Assembly: GCA_030603385.1 (NCBI GenBank)
Contig: JAUVXW010000003.1
Coordinates: 124,001-188,000, forward strand
Length of the DNA stretch: 64,000 nucleotides
Direction: 5' to 3'
Source: Promethearchaeota archaeon
GTDB taxonomy: Archaea; Asgardarchaeota; Lokiarchaeia; Sigyniarchaeales; SOKP01
The notes below the pieces were generated by a model that was given only the letters and a program-made list of their open reading frames with translations, had not been told where the DNA came from and ran no database searches. Below, one piece after another: positions 36,483-44,916 of the stretch; position 1 is the first letter of the stretch; each line of letters begins with the position of its first letter. The translations under genes were made by a program, and so were the position numbers.

Positions 36483-37028
36483 TTATTTTCTTTGAGCTAA
36501 AAAGGTACACATTCCATCATTAGGCATCTCCTGAGTCTGACTAAACTCAACATCATCCATTTTAAGAATATTAAAGATTGTTTTCCAAGCTGTTACACAT
36601 CCACTTTTACAGGGTAGCGATTTCAATTCCTCTTCTGACAATGTTTCTTTTAGTTTATTATGAACTGAACACGTTCCTTCTTCAATTGAGAAACTAAATT
36701 CTTTATTATATGCAGTTTGGATTAACACAACACTCATTAAATGAACTGATAAGCATGCAATTTCAATAAACCTTTGAGCTTCATGAGGAAATCTTACCTC
36801 ACCTGTTTTTTCAGCAACTAATTTGACCATTTCATACATGTGATCATTATATTCTGGTTTTATTCCTAATTCATAGGTTCTTTCCATGAGCCTTTTTCCC
36901 CATTCCTCAAAAACCGAAGCATTTTTCGATTCCAGATATTGTTCAGCAACTTTAGCTCCAGCAAATTCTTCTTCTATTGTTTTAAATAGTTTTTCAGGGA
37001 TGTTATAATCATATTTTGGTTGCATCAT
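36483..37028 (-). CDS. Cys-containing protein of unknown function in a ferredoxin operon
   Basis: 181 residues, mostly helical. Conserved-looking cysteines cluster towards the C-terminus: CSVHNKL, LPCKSGCVTAWKTIF and a final GMCTFLAQ. The spacing may bind a metal or FeS cluster, but I do not recognise the family. Its ATG overlaps the stop of the upstream ferredoxin by four bases, so the products are made together with the proteins at 37025 and 37445. Confidence 0.65.
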   Translation of the reverse strand: MMQPKYDYNIPEKLFKTIEEEFAGAKVAEQYLESKNASVFEEWGKRLMERTYELGIKPEYNDHMYEMVKLVAEKTGEVRFPHEAQRFIEIACLSVHLMSVVLIQTAYNKEFSFSIEEGTCSVHNKLKETLSEEELKSLPCKSGCVTAWKTIFNILKMDDVEFSQTQEMPNDGMCTFLAQRK

Positions 37029-37432
37029 ATTTTTTTCAACCCCTTATATGTTGAATCTAATTCTTCAATACGTTTTTGATTTTCCATCGCAACTTCTATT
37101 GAGTCAAATGGATGTTTATATGGATTTTCTCCTTCCTTTACTTCAGGAACTTTAATTTCAATAGTGATTGCATCCTCTGGACAATGTTTAGTACATTCCA
37201 TGCATCCAATACACTTTGGTGCAGCAGATCCTGCCACTAGATAATGTTTTGGACTATTTGGATCAGGTTTCATGAAAGCCCCAGACACATTTGGGTATGA
37301 ATGGACATGAAAAACACCTTGAGGACATTTAGTATAGCATTTATAATCACAAATCATTGGTAATTGACATTTTTCTCTATCTACTTTTACTCTTATAGTT
37401 GGTATATCTAAATTTTTTATTTGTATTGCCAT
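37025..37432 (-). CDS. Two-cluster ferredoxin
   Basis: 135 residues. The second motif is canonical, CIGCMECTKHCPEDAI. The first is unusual: CQLPMICDYKCYTKCPQG, with Cys spaced C-x5-C-x3-C-x3-CP and a ~35-residue insert before the second cluster. A strong ribosome site GGAGGTG (37438-37444) precedes the ATG. It probably shuttles electrons for the aldo/keto reductase or the larger ferredoxin beside it (inference). Confidence 0.88.
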   Translation of the reverse strand: MAIQIKNLDIPTIRVKVDREKCQLPMICDYKCYTKCPQGVFHVHSYPNVSGAFMKPDPNSPKHYLVAGSAAPKCIGCMECTKHCPEDAITIEIKVPEVKEGENPYKHPFDSIEVAMENQKRIEELDSTYKGLKKI

Positions 37433-37444
37433 TTATTCCACCTC

Positions 37445-38308
37445 CTACCAATCATACCTTAGAATTGGGAAATCACGCCTATTTCTCAGTTCAATAGCGT
37501 CAAATTCGCAAACACTCTCACAGAGACCACATCCAAAACACATCTGAGCATCGATCTGCGCTTTTCCCTTGCGAATATCTGCAGCTATAGCACCAAATTG
37601 ACATCTCTGAATACATTTAAAGCATCCTGTGCATTTTTCTTCATTATGGATTGCAACTCTTTCTCCTTTAATTAGTTGTCTTTGTCCATAGCGTAATCTA
37701 TTTTCAATTGAAGCACAATCAGGTCGCGAACAATTGCATAGACCTCCAATATATGGACCTCCATTTCTCATACCAAAATTCATCAGGTTTTGAACTAATC
37801 CTTTTTTATTCCATTTGATGACCCATTCTCGAGCTTCATCATGGTCTACCCATTCTGCACCAGCAACATATCTTGCGGGTGTTTTTTGCCATCTCATCAT
37901 ACCAATTCCCAGACCTAAGCAAGTCATTTTGGAACGATCTCTCTCCACATAACCATACTTAAATTTCCTACACTCACAATGAATAAAACAAATCGGCGAG
38001 CTTATATCAATTAGATCTAGTGAATCTTGAAGCGTGAGTGTCTGAGCACCCTGAACCTGAACATGAAATCTGTTTGCAGCTCGCATTAGATCAGGAAATC
38101 TATCTTCTTTAAGATTATAGGCATCTATTGCTTGAGCGATGAGAGGTCCGGCGGCGGCTTCAATAGCTGCAGTTCCACCTTTTATACGCTTTGTATTTTT
38201 TTTCGCTAAATCTACACGATTTCGATGATACATGAAACGAGCATATCTCTTCGCATCTTTAAACCATATTTTTGCACTTTCGTTATGAGTAAAACATATA
38301 TCACACAT
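37445..38308 (-). CDS. Cys-rich ferredoxin-like protein, distant relative of the 4710 family
   Basis: 287 residues. An N-terminal CDICFTH, a middle Cys module (ICFIHCECRKFKYG, MTCLGLGIGMM, GLCNCSRPDCA) and two C-terminal [4Fe-4S] motifs (CTGCFKCIQRCQFGAI; CFGCGLCESVCEFDAI). Order and spacing (CxCR, then CxxLG, then CNC, then two ferredoxin motifs) parallel the proteins at 4710 and 29455, but it lacks their HTH-like part. It is the first gene of the four-gene - strand group ending in the aldo/keto reductase. Confidence 0.82.
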   Translation of the reverse strand: MCDICFTHNESAKIWFKDAKRYARFMYHRNRVDLAKKNTKRIKGGTAAIEAAAGPLIAQAIDAYNLKEDRFPDLMRAANRFHVQVQGAQTLTLQDSLDLIDISSPICFIHCECRKFKYGYVERDRSKMTCLGLGIGMMRWQKTPARYVAGAEWVDHDEAREWVIKWNKKGLVQNLMNFGMRNGGPYIGGLCNCSRPDCASIENRLRYGQRQLIKGERVAIHNEEKCTGCFKCIQRCQFGAIAADIRKGKAQIDAQMCFGCGLCESVCEFDAIELRNRRDFPILRYDW

Positions 38309-38527
38309 TTTTTATTTTCTCCAAAATTTTTTCAAAAGAAGTTTATTTGTATTTTATTAAATTTTTTGTGATTTTGGTTATATATAATATTTTTGATTTA
38401 TTCCAATATCAATTTCCTTTATAACTACTTTAATGTAATTTATGATAACATTTTTAGTAGTATTAAAGTTTTAAATATTTTGTGAGATAAAATCAGTTAA
38501 TAACAAAAAAAAATAAAAGGTGAAAAG

Positions 38528-39283
38528 ATGGAATTTGAAACCGTTCTTTATGAAAGTAAAAATAAAATAGGTTATATTACTTTAAATAGACCTGAAAAAC
38601 ATAATGCATTAAGTTATCAGCTACTTGACGATATTGATGCCGTTTTTGATCATGCGGAAGAAGATGACAGTGTAAATGTTATCGTGTTAAAAGGTGCAGG
38701 TAAGAGTTTTTGTTCTGGTTTTGACCTTAAGGGATCCTACTATTTAACAGCCCCAGAGGGGGGATGGAAATATAAAAATTCCTATGATATCTTAAATAAA
38801 AAGATATATGCGAAATATCCGCGCATATTTAATTTTCCAAAGCCAACAATTGCTCAAATTCACGGATACTGTACTGATGCTGGATGTTACCTCCAACTCA
38901 TCTGTGATATCTCAGTTGCAGCAGAAGATGCAGTTTTAGGACATCCCGCTCAATTATGGGGCGGATCACAGAGTATGCCTTTATGGCAATTTTATTTAGG
39001 TGTTAAAAAAGCACGGTATCTTTTGATGAGTGGTCGAAGAATTTCCGGAAAAGAAGCAGCAGAAATGGGGCTTGTGAGCATAAGTGTTCCTCGAGATAAA
39101 CTCGAAGAAGAAGTGAATAAATTAGCCACTGAAATCGCCAATATACCCGTCGCGGGGGCTTTACATAATAAGATTTGCCTTAATACTGCCCTTAAAATAC
39201 GAGGTGTTGATGCTTTATTTGACTACTATGGCCAGATGAATAGGTTCTGGAGATTTATGCCTGGGAGACCACCTAGAGAATAG
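38528..39283 (+). CDS. Crotonase-fold protein without the hydratase glutamates
   Basis: 251 residues. The crotonase fold is clear (SFCSGFDLKG; IHGYCTDAGC; CDISVAAEDA), but the two hydratase glutamates are replaced by Tyr121 (AGCYLQLICD) and Ala141 (HPAQLWGG). It is therefore unlikely to be a normal enoyl-CoA hydratase; crotonase-fold hydrolases, decarboxylases and isomerases use other residues. Clear GGTGA four bases before the ATG. It starts the + strand group with an SCP2-like protein and a URO-D protein. Confidence 0.83.
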   Translation: MEFETVLYESKNKIGYITLNRPEKHNALSYQLLDDIDAVFDHAEEDDSVNVIVLKGAGKSFCSGFDLKGSYYLTAPEGGWKYKNSYDILNKKIYAKYPRIFNFPKPTIAQIHGYCTDAGCYLQLICDISVAAEDAVLGHPAQLWGGSQSMPLWQFYLGVKKARYLLMSGRRISGKEAAEMGLVSISVPRDKLEEEVNKLATEIANIPVAGALHNKICLNTALKIRGVDALFDYYGQMNRFWRFMPGRPPRE

Positions 39284-39434
39284 CCAATATTAGATTGAAA
39301 CATTAGTTTTATCAGCTTGATGGTATAAAATAATTTAAATTTAAAATTAATTTTTTCTATAAAAAGAATTCTTATGATTGAAAATAAAAAGTTCCTGAAT
39401 AAATTAGAAATCTTTCCTTTAGAGTGATGTTACC

Positions 39435-39791
39435 ATGTGTGCAAAATTTAGAGGAATCCCCGCTTTAATATATTCAGGTTTATGGAGACGTCAAATATTT
39501 GGAAGATTAAAGAAGGACTTTCCAGGTAAAACCAAACTAGTAGTTTATATAACTGATTATCCTCCAGCTGTTTCTATTAAAATTGATAGGGGAAATTTTG
39601 AGATGGAAAAATTAGAGGAAGTTAAAGAGATTTCAGAGTTAGAAAATATAGATTGTGATGGGTATTTTGCTGCACCCCAAGGGTATGTGTTTGGAGGTCC
39701 TACTGCTCTAATGAAAGGGGTTGAGGAGGGAAAAGTTAAGATGAAAAATGAATCAATTATCTTTTCAATTTTACTTAGAATTAGAACTTAA
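39435..39791 (+). CDS. Small SCP2-like lipid-binding protein (tentative)
   Basis: 118 residues. The order of a lipid-carrier SCP2 fold can be traced: GKTKLVVYITD strand, a short helix, DGYFAAPQGYVFGG, then ALMKGVEEGKVKMKN, which resembles the conserved end of SCP2 domains. The match is weaker than for the N-terminus of the ligase at 24779. The URO-D gene at 39809 follows after 17 bases. Alternatively an uncharacterised fold. Confidence 0.5.
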   Translation: MCAKFRGIPALIYSGLWRRQIFGRLKKDFPGKTKLVVYITDYPPAVSIKIDRGNFEMEKLEEVKEISELENIDCDGYFAAPQGYVFGGPTALMKGVEEGKVKMKNESIIFSILLRIRT

Positions 39792-39808
39792 ATGTAGGCT
39801 TGATAACT

Positions 39809-40966
39809 ATGACTAAAGTTGAAAAAATGTCTGCACTTGAAAGAATAACAACGGTTCTGGAGGGAAAAATCCCAGATCGCGTTCCTAGTTTTATCTTAGG
39901 GGGAGATTGTGATTTTGTATATAGATTCATGAATTCTCCCTATAAGCTTACAGAAGAAGATATGATACAGTTAGATAAGGATAGAGTTTCTTTTATGATT
40001 CCCTTTATTCATTCAATAGTTGCTAAATTTTCTCCTCCTGATATATTTCCTGGAGGTTTGGATGCAAAAATCGATATGTGTTGGAGCACAACTGGTGGGG
40101 GATTTATACAATTGGGCTTCACCGATAGGGTCTTAAATAATAACGGAGGTACGTTTGATGCGGTGGTAAAGGAAGATGGGATACCACACTTCTGGTATAC
40201 GGGACCGGCACTTTTAAAAAAAGAATATATTCAAGAATATTGGGAAAAGGAAAAGGAATTGAAACCAAATCCTGCAGCGTTTCGAAATTTATCACGAATT
40301 AGAAAAACCATGTTGGAAAAATATGATATTGTAGTTTCACAGGGGATAACTGGTCCATTTGAGAATTGTGTGTTTGGCATTGGACTTGCCAATTTTGCTC
40401 GCTTTGCAAGAAAGGAACCAAGTTTCCTTCAACAACATATAGATTTCCAATGGGAAACAATTGAAGAACCCTCATTAAAGTTATTAATGAATCAAAAACC
40501 TGATGTAGTGATGTGTGGGGATGATTATGGATTTAATGCGGGTTTACAAATGAATGTGAAAAACTGGCGTAAATATATTAAACCTAAATTGGCGGAATAT
40601 GTTAAAATTGCACATGACGGCGGTGCTAAATTTGTTATCCATAGTTGTGGTAATATAGGTGAGATTTTCCCAGACTTTGTCGAGATTGGCATTGATGGGG
40701 TAGAATCTTTGAAACCCAAAAACAATGATTTAAAAATGTATAGAGAAAAGTATCCAGAAATTACTCTTATTGGAACAATTGATGATTCAGAAATGTTGAT
40801 ATATGAATCTCCCGAGTATATAAGAAACAATGTAAAAGATAATATAAATTCACTTGGAAAAAAAGGAGGGTATATTCCTGGCCCCACAAATTTCCTGTTA
40901 GATCACCCCCCCGAAAATATAGTTTCTCTCTATAAAGCAATACAAGACTTTGGGGCTATATATTAA
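39809..40966 (+). CDS. URO-D/MtaA superfamily protein, second copy
   Basis: 385 residues from the ATG at 39809; a TTG at 39800 is possible. The superfamily motif HSCG is present (FVIHSCGNIGEIF, about residue 280), with a metal/substrate-site Asp pair (MCGDDYGFNAG) and a closing PGPTNFLLDHPPEN as in the copy at 33467. The two differ in the N-terminal half. As there, a methyltransferase-type role is more likely than haem synthesis. No corrinoid partner is near. Confidence 0.82.
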   Translation: MTKVEKMSALERITTVLEGKIPDRVPSFILGGDCDFVYRFMNSPYKLTEEDMIQLDKDRVSFMIPFIHSIVAKFSPPDIFPGGLDAKIDMCWSTTGGGFIQLGFTDRVLNNNGGTFDAVVKEDGIPHFWYTGPALLKKEYIQEYWEKEKELKPNPAAFRNLSRIRKTMLEKYDIVVSQGITGPFENCVFGIGLANFARFARKEPSFLQQHIDFQWETIEEPSLKLLMNQKPDVVMCGDDYGFNAGLQMNVKNWRKYIKPKLAEYVKIAHDGGAKFVIHSCGNIGEIFPDFVEIGIDGVESLKPKNNDLKMYREKYPEITLIGTIDDSEMLIYESPEYIRNNVKDNINSLGKKGGYIPGPTNFLLDHPPENIVSLYKAIQDFGAIY

Positions 40967-41112
40967 ATTCAATTTTTTTTATTTTTTTAGAAATTATATT
41001 TTGCACAGAATTATTAAAAGATCAAAACAAACCATAATTCAAAGAGAAAATCATAATCTTAACTATAAATATTAGATTATAATTACTCAAACTAAATATC
41101 AAAATTAACCAG

Positions 41113-41907
41113 ATGTGTTCAGAAGTTACTAATACGAAAGTTGATAAAAAAGAGAAATTTAACCATCTTCCCTCTTACGAAATAGTAAATAAGGCATACT
41201 GGTTTCAATGGCTGATTGTATTTCTATTAATTGCTTTAGTAGCAATTATAACTTTTCAATTTATAATAATTGAACTATCAAGAAGTTTAATTATAGCTAT
41301 ATACGTTTTCGATGGGTTCTTACTCTTTTTTCCTTTTTTTTTTGGATTTTTCCTTAAAAAAACTATTCGAACCTTCATAATTGAAGAGAGTAATCCTTTA
41401 AAGAATGAAGGCAACAATAGCCAATTAATATATAGGGTTCAAATGAGAAAATTAAAAATATCATCAAAATCTTTTCACTTAAATGAAATAAAGAGGTTTG
41501 AAGTTATTCAGCAAATGAAAAGAAATAATTTAAAATGGTATTGTGCTTTAGTTTTTAATTCGGGAGAGTATTTGACTATTACAACTACTTTAGATGAGCC
41601 ATTAACGTTCCATTATGCTAAAGAACTAAATAAATTCTTAGCGTTAAATACTTCTTTAGATAAGAATTTGTTGAAACAAGAATTAGCTCCTTATATTCCC
41701 TCAAAAGAACAAACAAAGATTATATTGTTTAGATCTTTAAAAATATTGGTATTTATCATTACTATGGTTTTTTTAGGCATACTTTCCATCATATTTTGGA
41801 TCGGGAATATTGAGCTCCTCCCTGGTTTTATAATTCTTTCCGTTGGTCTATGTATCAATGTTTTTTTAATAATTGCTTTAAATGGCGCCACTTTCGATAG
41901 TCTTTGA
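41113..41907 (+). CDS. Membrane protein with a central soluble domain, unknown function
   Basis: 264 residues. Two membrane segments at about 30-52 and 58-85, a soluble middle of ~110 residues (~90-205) rich in beta-like segments (WYCALVFNSGEYLTITTT, like a small PH-type fold), then two more membrane segments at about 207-230 and 235-258. I recognise no family. It stands alone after the URO-D gene, convergent with the MFS gene at 42008. Confidence 0.6.
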   Translation: MCSEVTNTKVDKKEKFNHLPSYEIVNKAYWFQWLIVFLLIALVAIITFQFIIIELSRSLIIAIYVFDGFLLFFPFFFGFFLKKTIRTFIIEESNPLKNEGNNSQLIYRVQMRKLKISSKSFHLNEIKRFEVIQQMKRNNLKWYCALVFNSGEYLTITTTLDEPLTFHYAKELNKFLALNTSLDKNLLKQELAPYIPSKEQTKIILFRSLKILVFIITMVFLGILSIIFWIGNIELLPGFIILSVGLCINVFLIIALNGATFDSL

Positions 41908-41946
41908 GGAATAAGATATTTGTCGAACCATTAATAAAGGGGCTAC

Positions 41947-41981
41947 ATTACAAATGAATGTGAAATTACAAATGAATGCGA
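41947..41981. repeat. Two-copy tandem repeat, 18-base period
   Basis: ATTACAAATGAATGTGA is followed one base later by ATTACAAATGAATGCGA (one mismatch), in the short gap between two convergent genes. Its role is not known; it may simply be local duplication. Confidence 0.6.
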
Positions 41982-42007
41982 TAAACAAGATTCTAATAAA
42001 CCTTTAA

Positions 42008-43443
42008 TTATCTATGGAAATTCTCTGTCAACTGTTCTGTTCTTTTATTGATTATGACCTGAATTCTTTCTTTATCCTTTTGATAAAATTTTAAAGCGAG
42101 AATCCATGCTAAAACTCCTGGTAGTGCTATTATTATTGAAATTAATGCAGCTAATTGAAAATTATGATTTAAAAGAGATAATATAAGACCCCCTAATAGC
42201 GGTCCGAAGCCATTACCTAAAGATTCCAAAAACTGGTTCCATGCCCTTATTTGCCCTTGAGCTTCGGGAAGATTAATTTCTTGTAATATTGGTGGTTGGT
42301 TTATGTTATAAATTCCCCTAATGGATCGTTGACTAAAAATCAGTATTCCAGCAATCCAAATGAGTGGGAATTTAAAAATGATCGCAATGTTAGAACCTTC
42401 ATCTGGCATTAATTGAGGAAATGGAAGAAAAAAATAGATGAATACAATAAAAAAACATGCAATTAGACTAATAATTATAAATTTAATACGAATAATTGGT
42501 TTCTTTTTTCCAATTTTATCGGTTTTTTTTGCCAATAATAATTGGCTCATTAACGCACCTGGAAAGCCAAACCCTATTAAAATTATCATTGTATTAAAAG
42601 GAGATATGTTATGGGGAGGTGTTTGAATATATGGTATTATTAAATTTTCAGTCATTTTAAAAAAAATACATGTAAATAATCCCTCAATTAGTGCAACAAG
42701 GTTGGTTTTACTCAACATTGTAGAGCGAAGAGTTTCCTTATTAATTTGATACTGATATGTTATTTCACTCGTTTGGATTATTTGTTTAATTCCCTCCGTT
42801 TGAGCAGCTCTTTTAGGTTCTGTTAATGAAAATCCAGTATAGATTACAGATGCGAAAATGATAATACCAAAAATCATAAAGAATTGGCTCCAATACCCTA
42901 AGGGTATGAGAAAAGAGCTTAAAAAAGGGCAGATGAGATATGAAATCATATCAATTGTACCTAATACTCCAAAAAATTGAGACCTTTGATCACTTTCTAA
43001 AACATCATTCGAAAGTGAATGGATTGCAGGGCGAATTAATCCACCAGAACTTCCCAAACCTATAATGGTAATAAAAACCAACCAAAAACTTAAATAACCC
43101 TTACCATAGGTATGAGTGCGAGGATTATCAGGAGAATCACTTTTATTAAATAGCTTCCTAAGATTATTTTTTTTCGAGAATATTTATCAACCATCTTCCC
43201 TAGAAAGAGCCCGGTTATAGAAACTGACCAGAATAGGGCTGCTAAGATAAGACCAATTTCAAAAGCATGATATTGTTCACCAGGCCATATTAGATATGAG
43301 ATAGGGACGATATTCACAACAAACGAGGTTACAATCATCTCGTAAAATCCTCTAACTAGAAATATACCACTAAAACCCTTTCTTATATTTGATTTTTTAG
43401 ATTTAGCGTTCTGCATTGGATTAGTTTTCAGATGTTTTTTCAC
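42008..43443 (-). pseudogene. MFS transporter gene with one frameshift near 43100-43107
   Basis: Two consecutive frames together make one MFS protein. Codons from 43443 to 43090 give ~117 residues with the first three membrane helices and the MFS loop motif GKMVDKYSRKKII, ending IPMVRVI-stop. The frame used from 43081 to 42008 gives the rest (~357 residues, 9 or so helices, second-half loop AKKTDKIGKKKP). Read backwards in its own frame, the second part extends to GKGYLSFWLVFITIIGLG, which joins naturally after LIPM. A single missing G in ATGGTAAG at 43100-43107 would explain the break. It may be a true mutation or a sequencing error. Confidence 0.8.
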
Positions 43444-43549
43444 AAATTATCAAGAATATTTGAAGGAATCTTTTAAATTATTCTATAGAAGAATTAAAAT
43501 AGTACAAATAATTAGAACTAAAAATTTCTCTGTTTAATTTTTTTTCTAA

Positions 43550-44914
43550 TTATAGTAAATAAGATGATTCACTTGGAAGAACAAGACCGACAGGTGGATT
43601 AACACACCAGATATAATGACCATCATCTATTTTCATTTTGTGAGGATTCATGTTCTCACATTCAGGTGTACGCGCATCTGAGGAACATCTAGGATTAAAA
43701 TAGCAACCACTAGGAGGAAAAACAGGACTCGGTACTTCTCCTTTAAGAATTATCTTCTCTCTTCTATGTTCTGGATCGATTGTAGAGCGAGCTGAGAGTA
43801 AAGCTATTGAATATGGATGTGTTGTATTTTCAAAAATTTGATCAAGATTTCCAGTTTCGACAAATTTCCCTAGGTACATAACAGCAACACGGTCTGCAAT
43901 ATGATGGATCACAGATAAATCATGAGTGATGAATAAATAAGTATAACCATACGTTCTTTGGAGATCCTTAAGTAAATTGAGAATTTGCGCCTGCACTGAC
44001 ACATCTAATGCTGAAGTAGGTTCATCAAGTATGATTAATTTTGGGTTACAAGCGAGAGCACGAGCAATTATTATTCGCTGCTTTTGTCCCCCCGAAAATT
44101 CATGTGGAAAACGATCCAAATGCTCCCTTTTCATAGAGACTATCTTCAGCAGTTCAAGTACTCTTTGACGGAGTATAATATTATTAGTTATTCCCATTAA
44201 ATTTCTAAGTGGTTCAGAAATAATATCAATGATTTTCTTTCTTGGATTAAGGGATGCGTCTGGATCTTGAAATATTACTTGAATTTTTTGGCGTTGTAGT
44301 TGCGTAAATCGATGAGATAAGGGTTTACCCTCAAAGAATATTTGTCCTGATTTTTTTTTCACTAGCCCTAAGATTGTTCGAGCAATAGTAGTTTTACCAC
44401 ATCCACTTTCACCTACTAATCCAAGCGTTTCACCACTTTCTAATTCAAATGATACACCATTTACAGCTTTAACGTCTGCGAAATGCCTTTTGAATAAACC
44501 TTTATAAATTGGATAATATGTTCTAAGATCTTCCACCTTTAAAAGGGTTATTCCTTTCTCTATTGGCTTTTGACTTCGGATTTCCATATACGGTATAGTT
44601 TTGTAAGTAAAAATCTTTATTATATAATTAAGTAGAAATGTGAGGATAGCCAACGGAAACCAATATACTGGTGCCATAACTCCGAAATTTTGACCTAAAC
44701 GGAAATATTCAAGGATAATATAAAAATATACCGGAAAAATAGTTATAACTACTGTAAGTAAATAGATCATTGGTTTTAGCAATTGGGACTTATCCCCCCA
44801 ACTTGTAAAAAAAAGAACCAGTGCTAAGAAGAGAATTAGAGATGCACCTAATAATAATATCGATAGTAATAAAGGATCAATTGCTTCAATAACTTGAAAT
44901 ACGATGTATATCAT
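43550..44914 (-). CDS. Opp/Dpp-type ABC ATPase with an N-terminal membrane region (OppF position)
   Basis: 454 residues. Residues ~13-37, 45-69 and 80-101 are hydrophobic helices, a ~105-residue N-terminal membrane part not found in normal Opp ATPases. The ATPase follows: Walker A GESGCGKTT at 168-176, Q-loop IFQDP, signature SGGQKQRI, Walker B LIILDEPTSALD and switch His (FITHDLS). The Opp/Dpp C-terminal extension with Cys (GCYFNPRC) is present. It is the last gene of the five-gene transporter operon 49452 to 43550 and probably pairs with the ATPase upstream. Confidence 0.9.
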   Translation of the reverse strand: MIYIVFQVIEAIDPLLLSILLLGASLILFLALVLFFTSWGDKSQLLKPMIYLLTVVITIFPVYFYIILEYFRLGQNFGVMAPVYWFPLAILTFLLNYIIKIFTYKTIPYMEIRSQKPIEKGITLLKVEDLRTYYPIYKGLFKRHFADVKAVNGVSFELESGETLGLVGESGCGKTTIARTILGLVKKKSGQIFFEGKPLSHRFTQLQRQKIQVIFQDPDASLNPRKKIIDIISEPLRNLMGITNNIILRQRVLELLKIVSMKREHLDRFPHEFSGGQKQRIIIARALACNPKLIILDEPTSALDVSVQAQILNLLKDLQRTYGYTYLFITHDLSVIHHIADRVAVMYLGKFVETGNLDQIFENTTHPYSIALLSARSTIDPEHRREKIILKGEVPSPVFPPSGCYFNPRCSSDARTPECENMNPHKMKIDDGHYIWCVNPPVGLVLPSESSYLL

Positions 44915-44916
44915 TA

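Noticed and set aside
38425-38476. ACTTTAAT/ATTAAAGT inverted repeat before the 38528 gene as a terminator or operator.
   Set aside because: The arms are 8 bases and separated by about 30 bases in AT-rich DNA; expected by chance.
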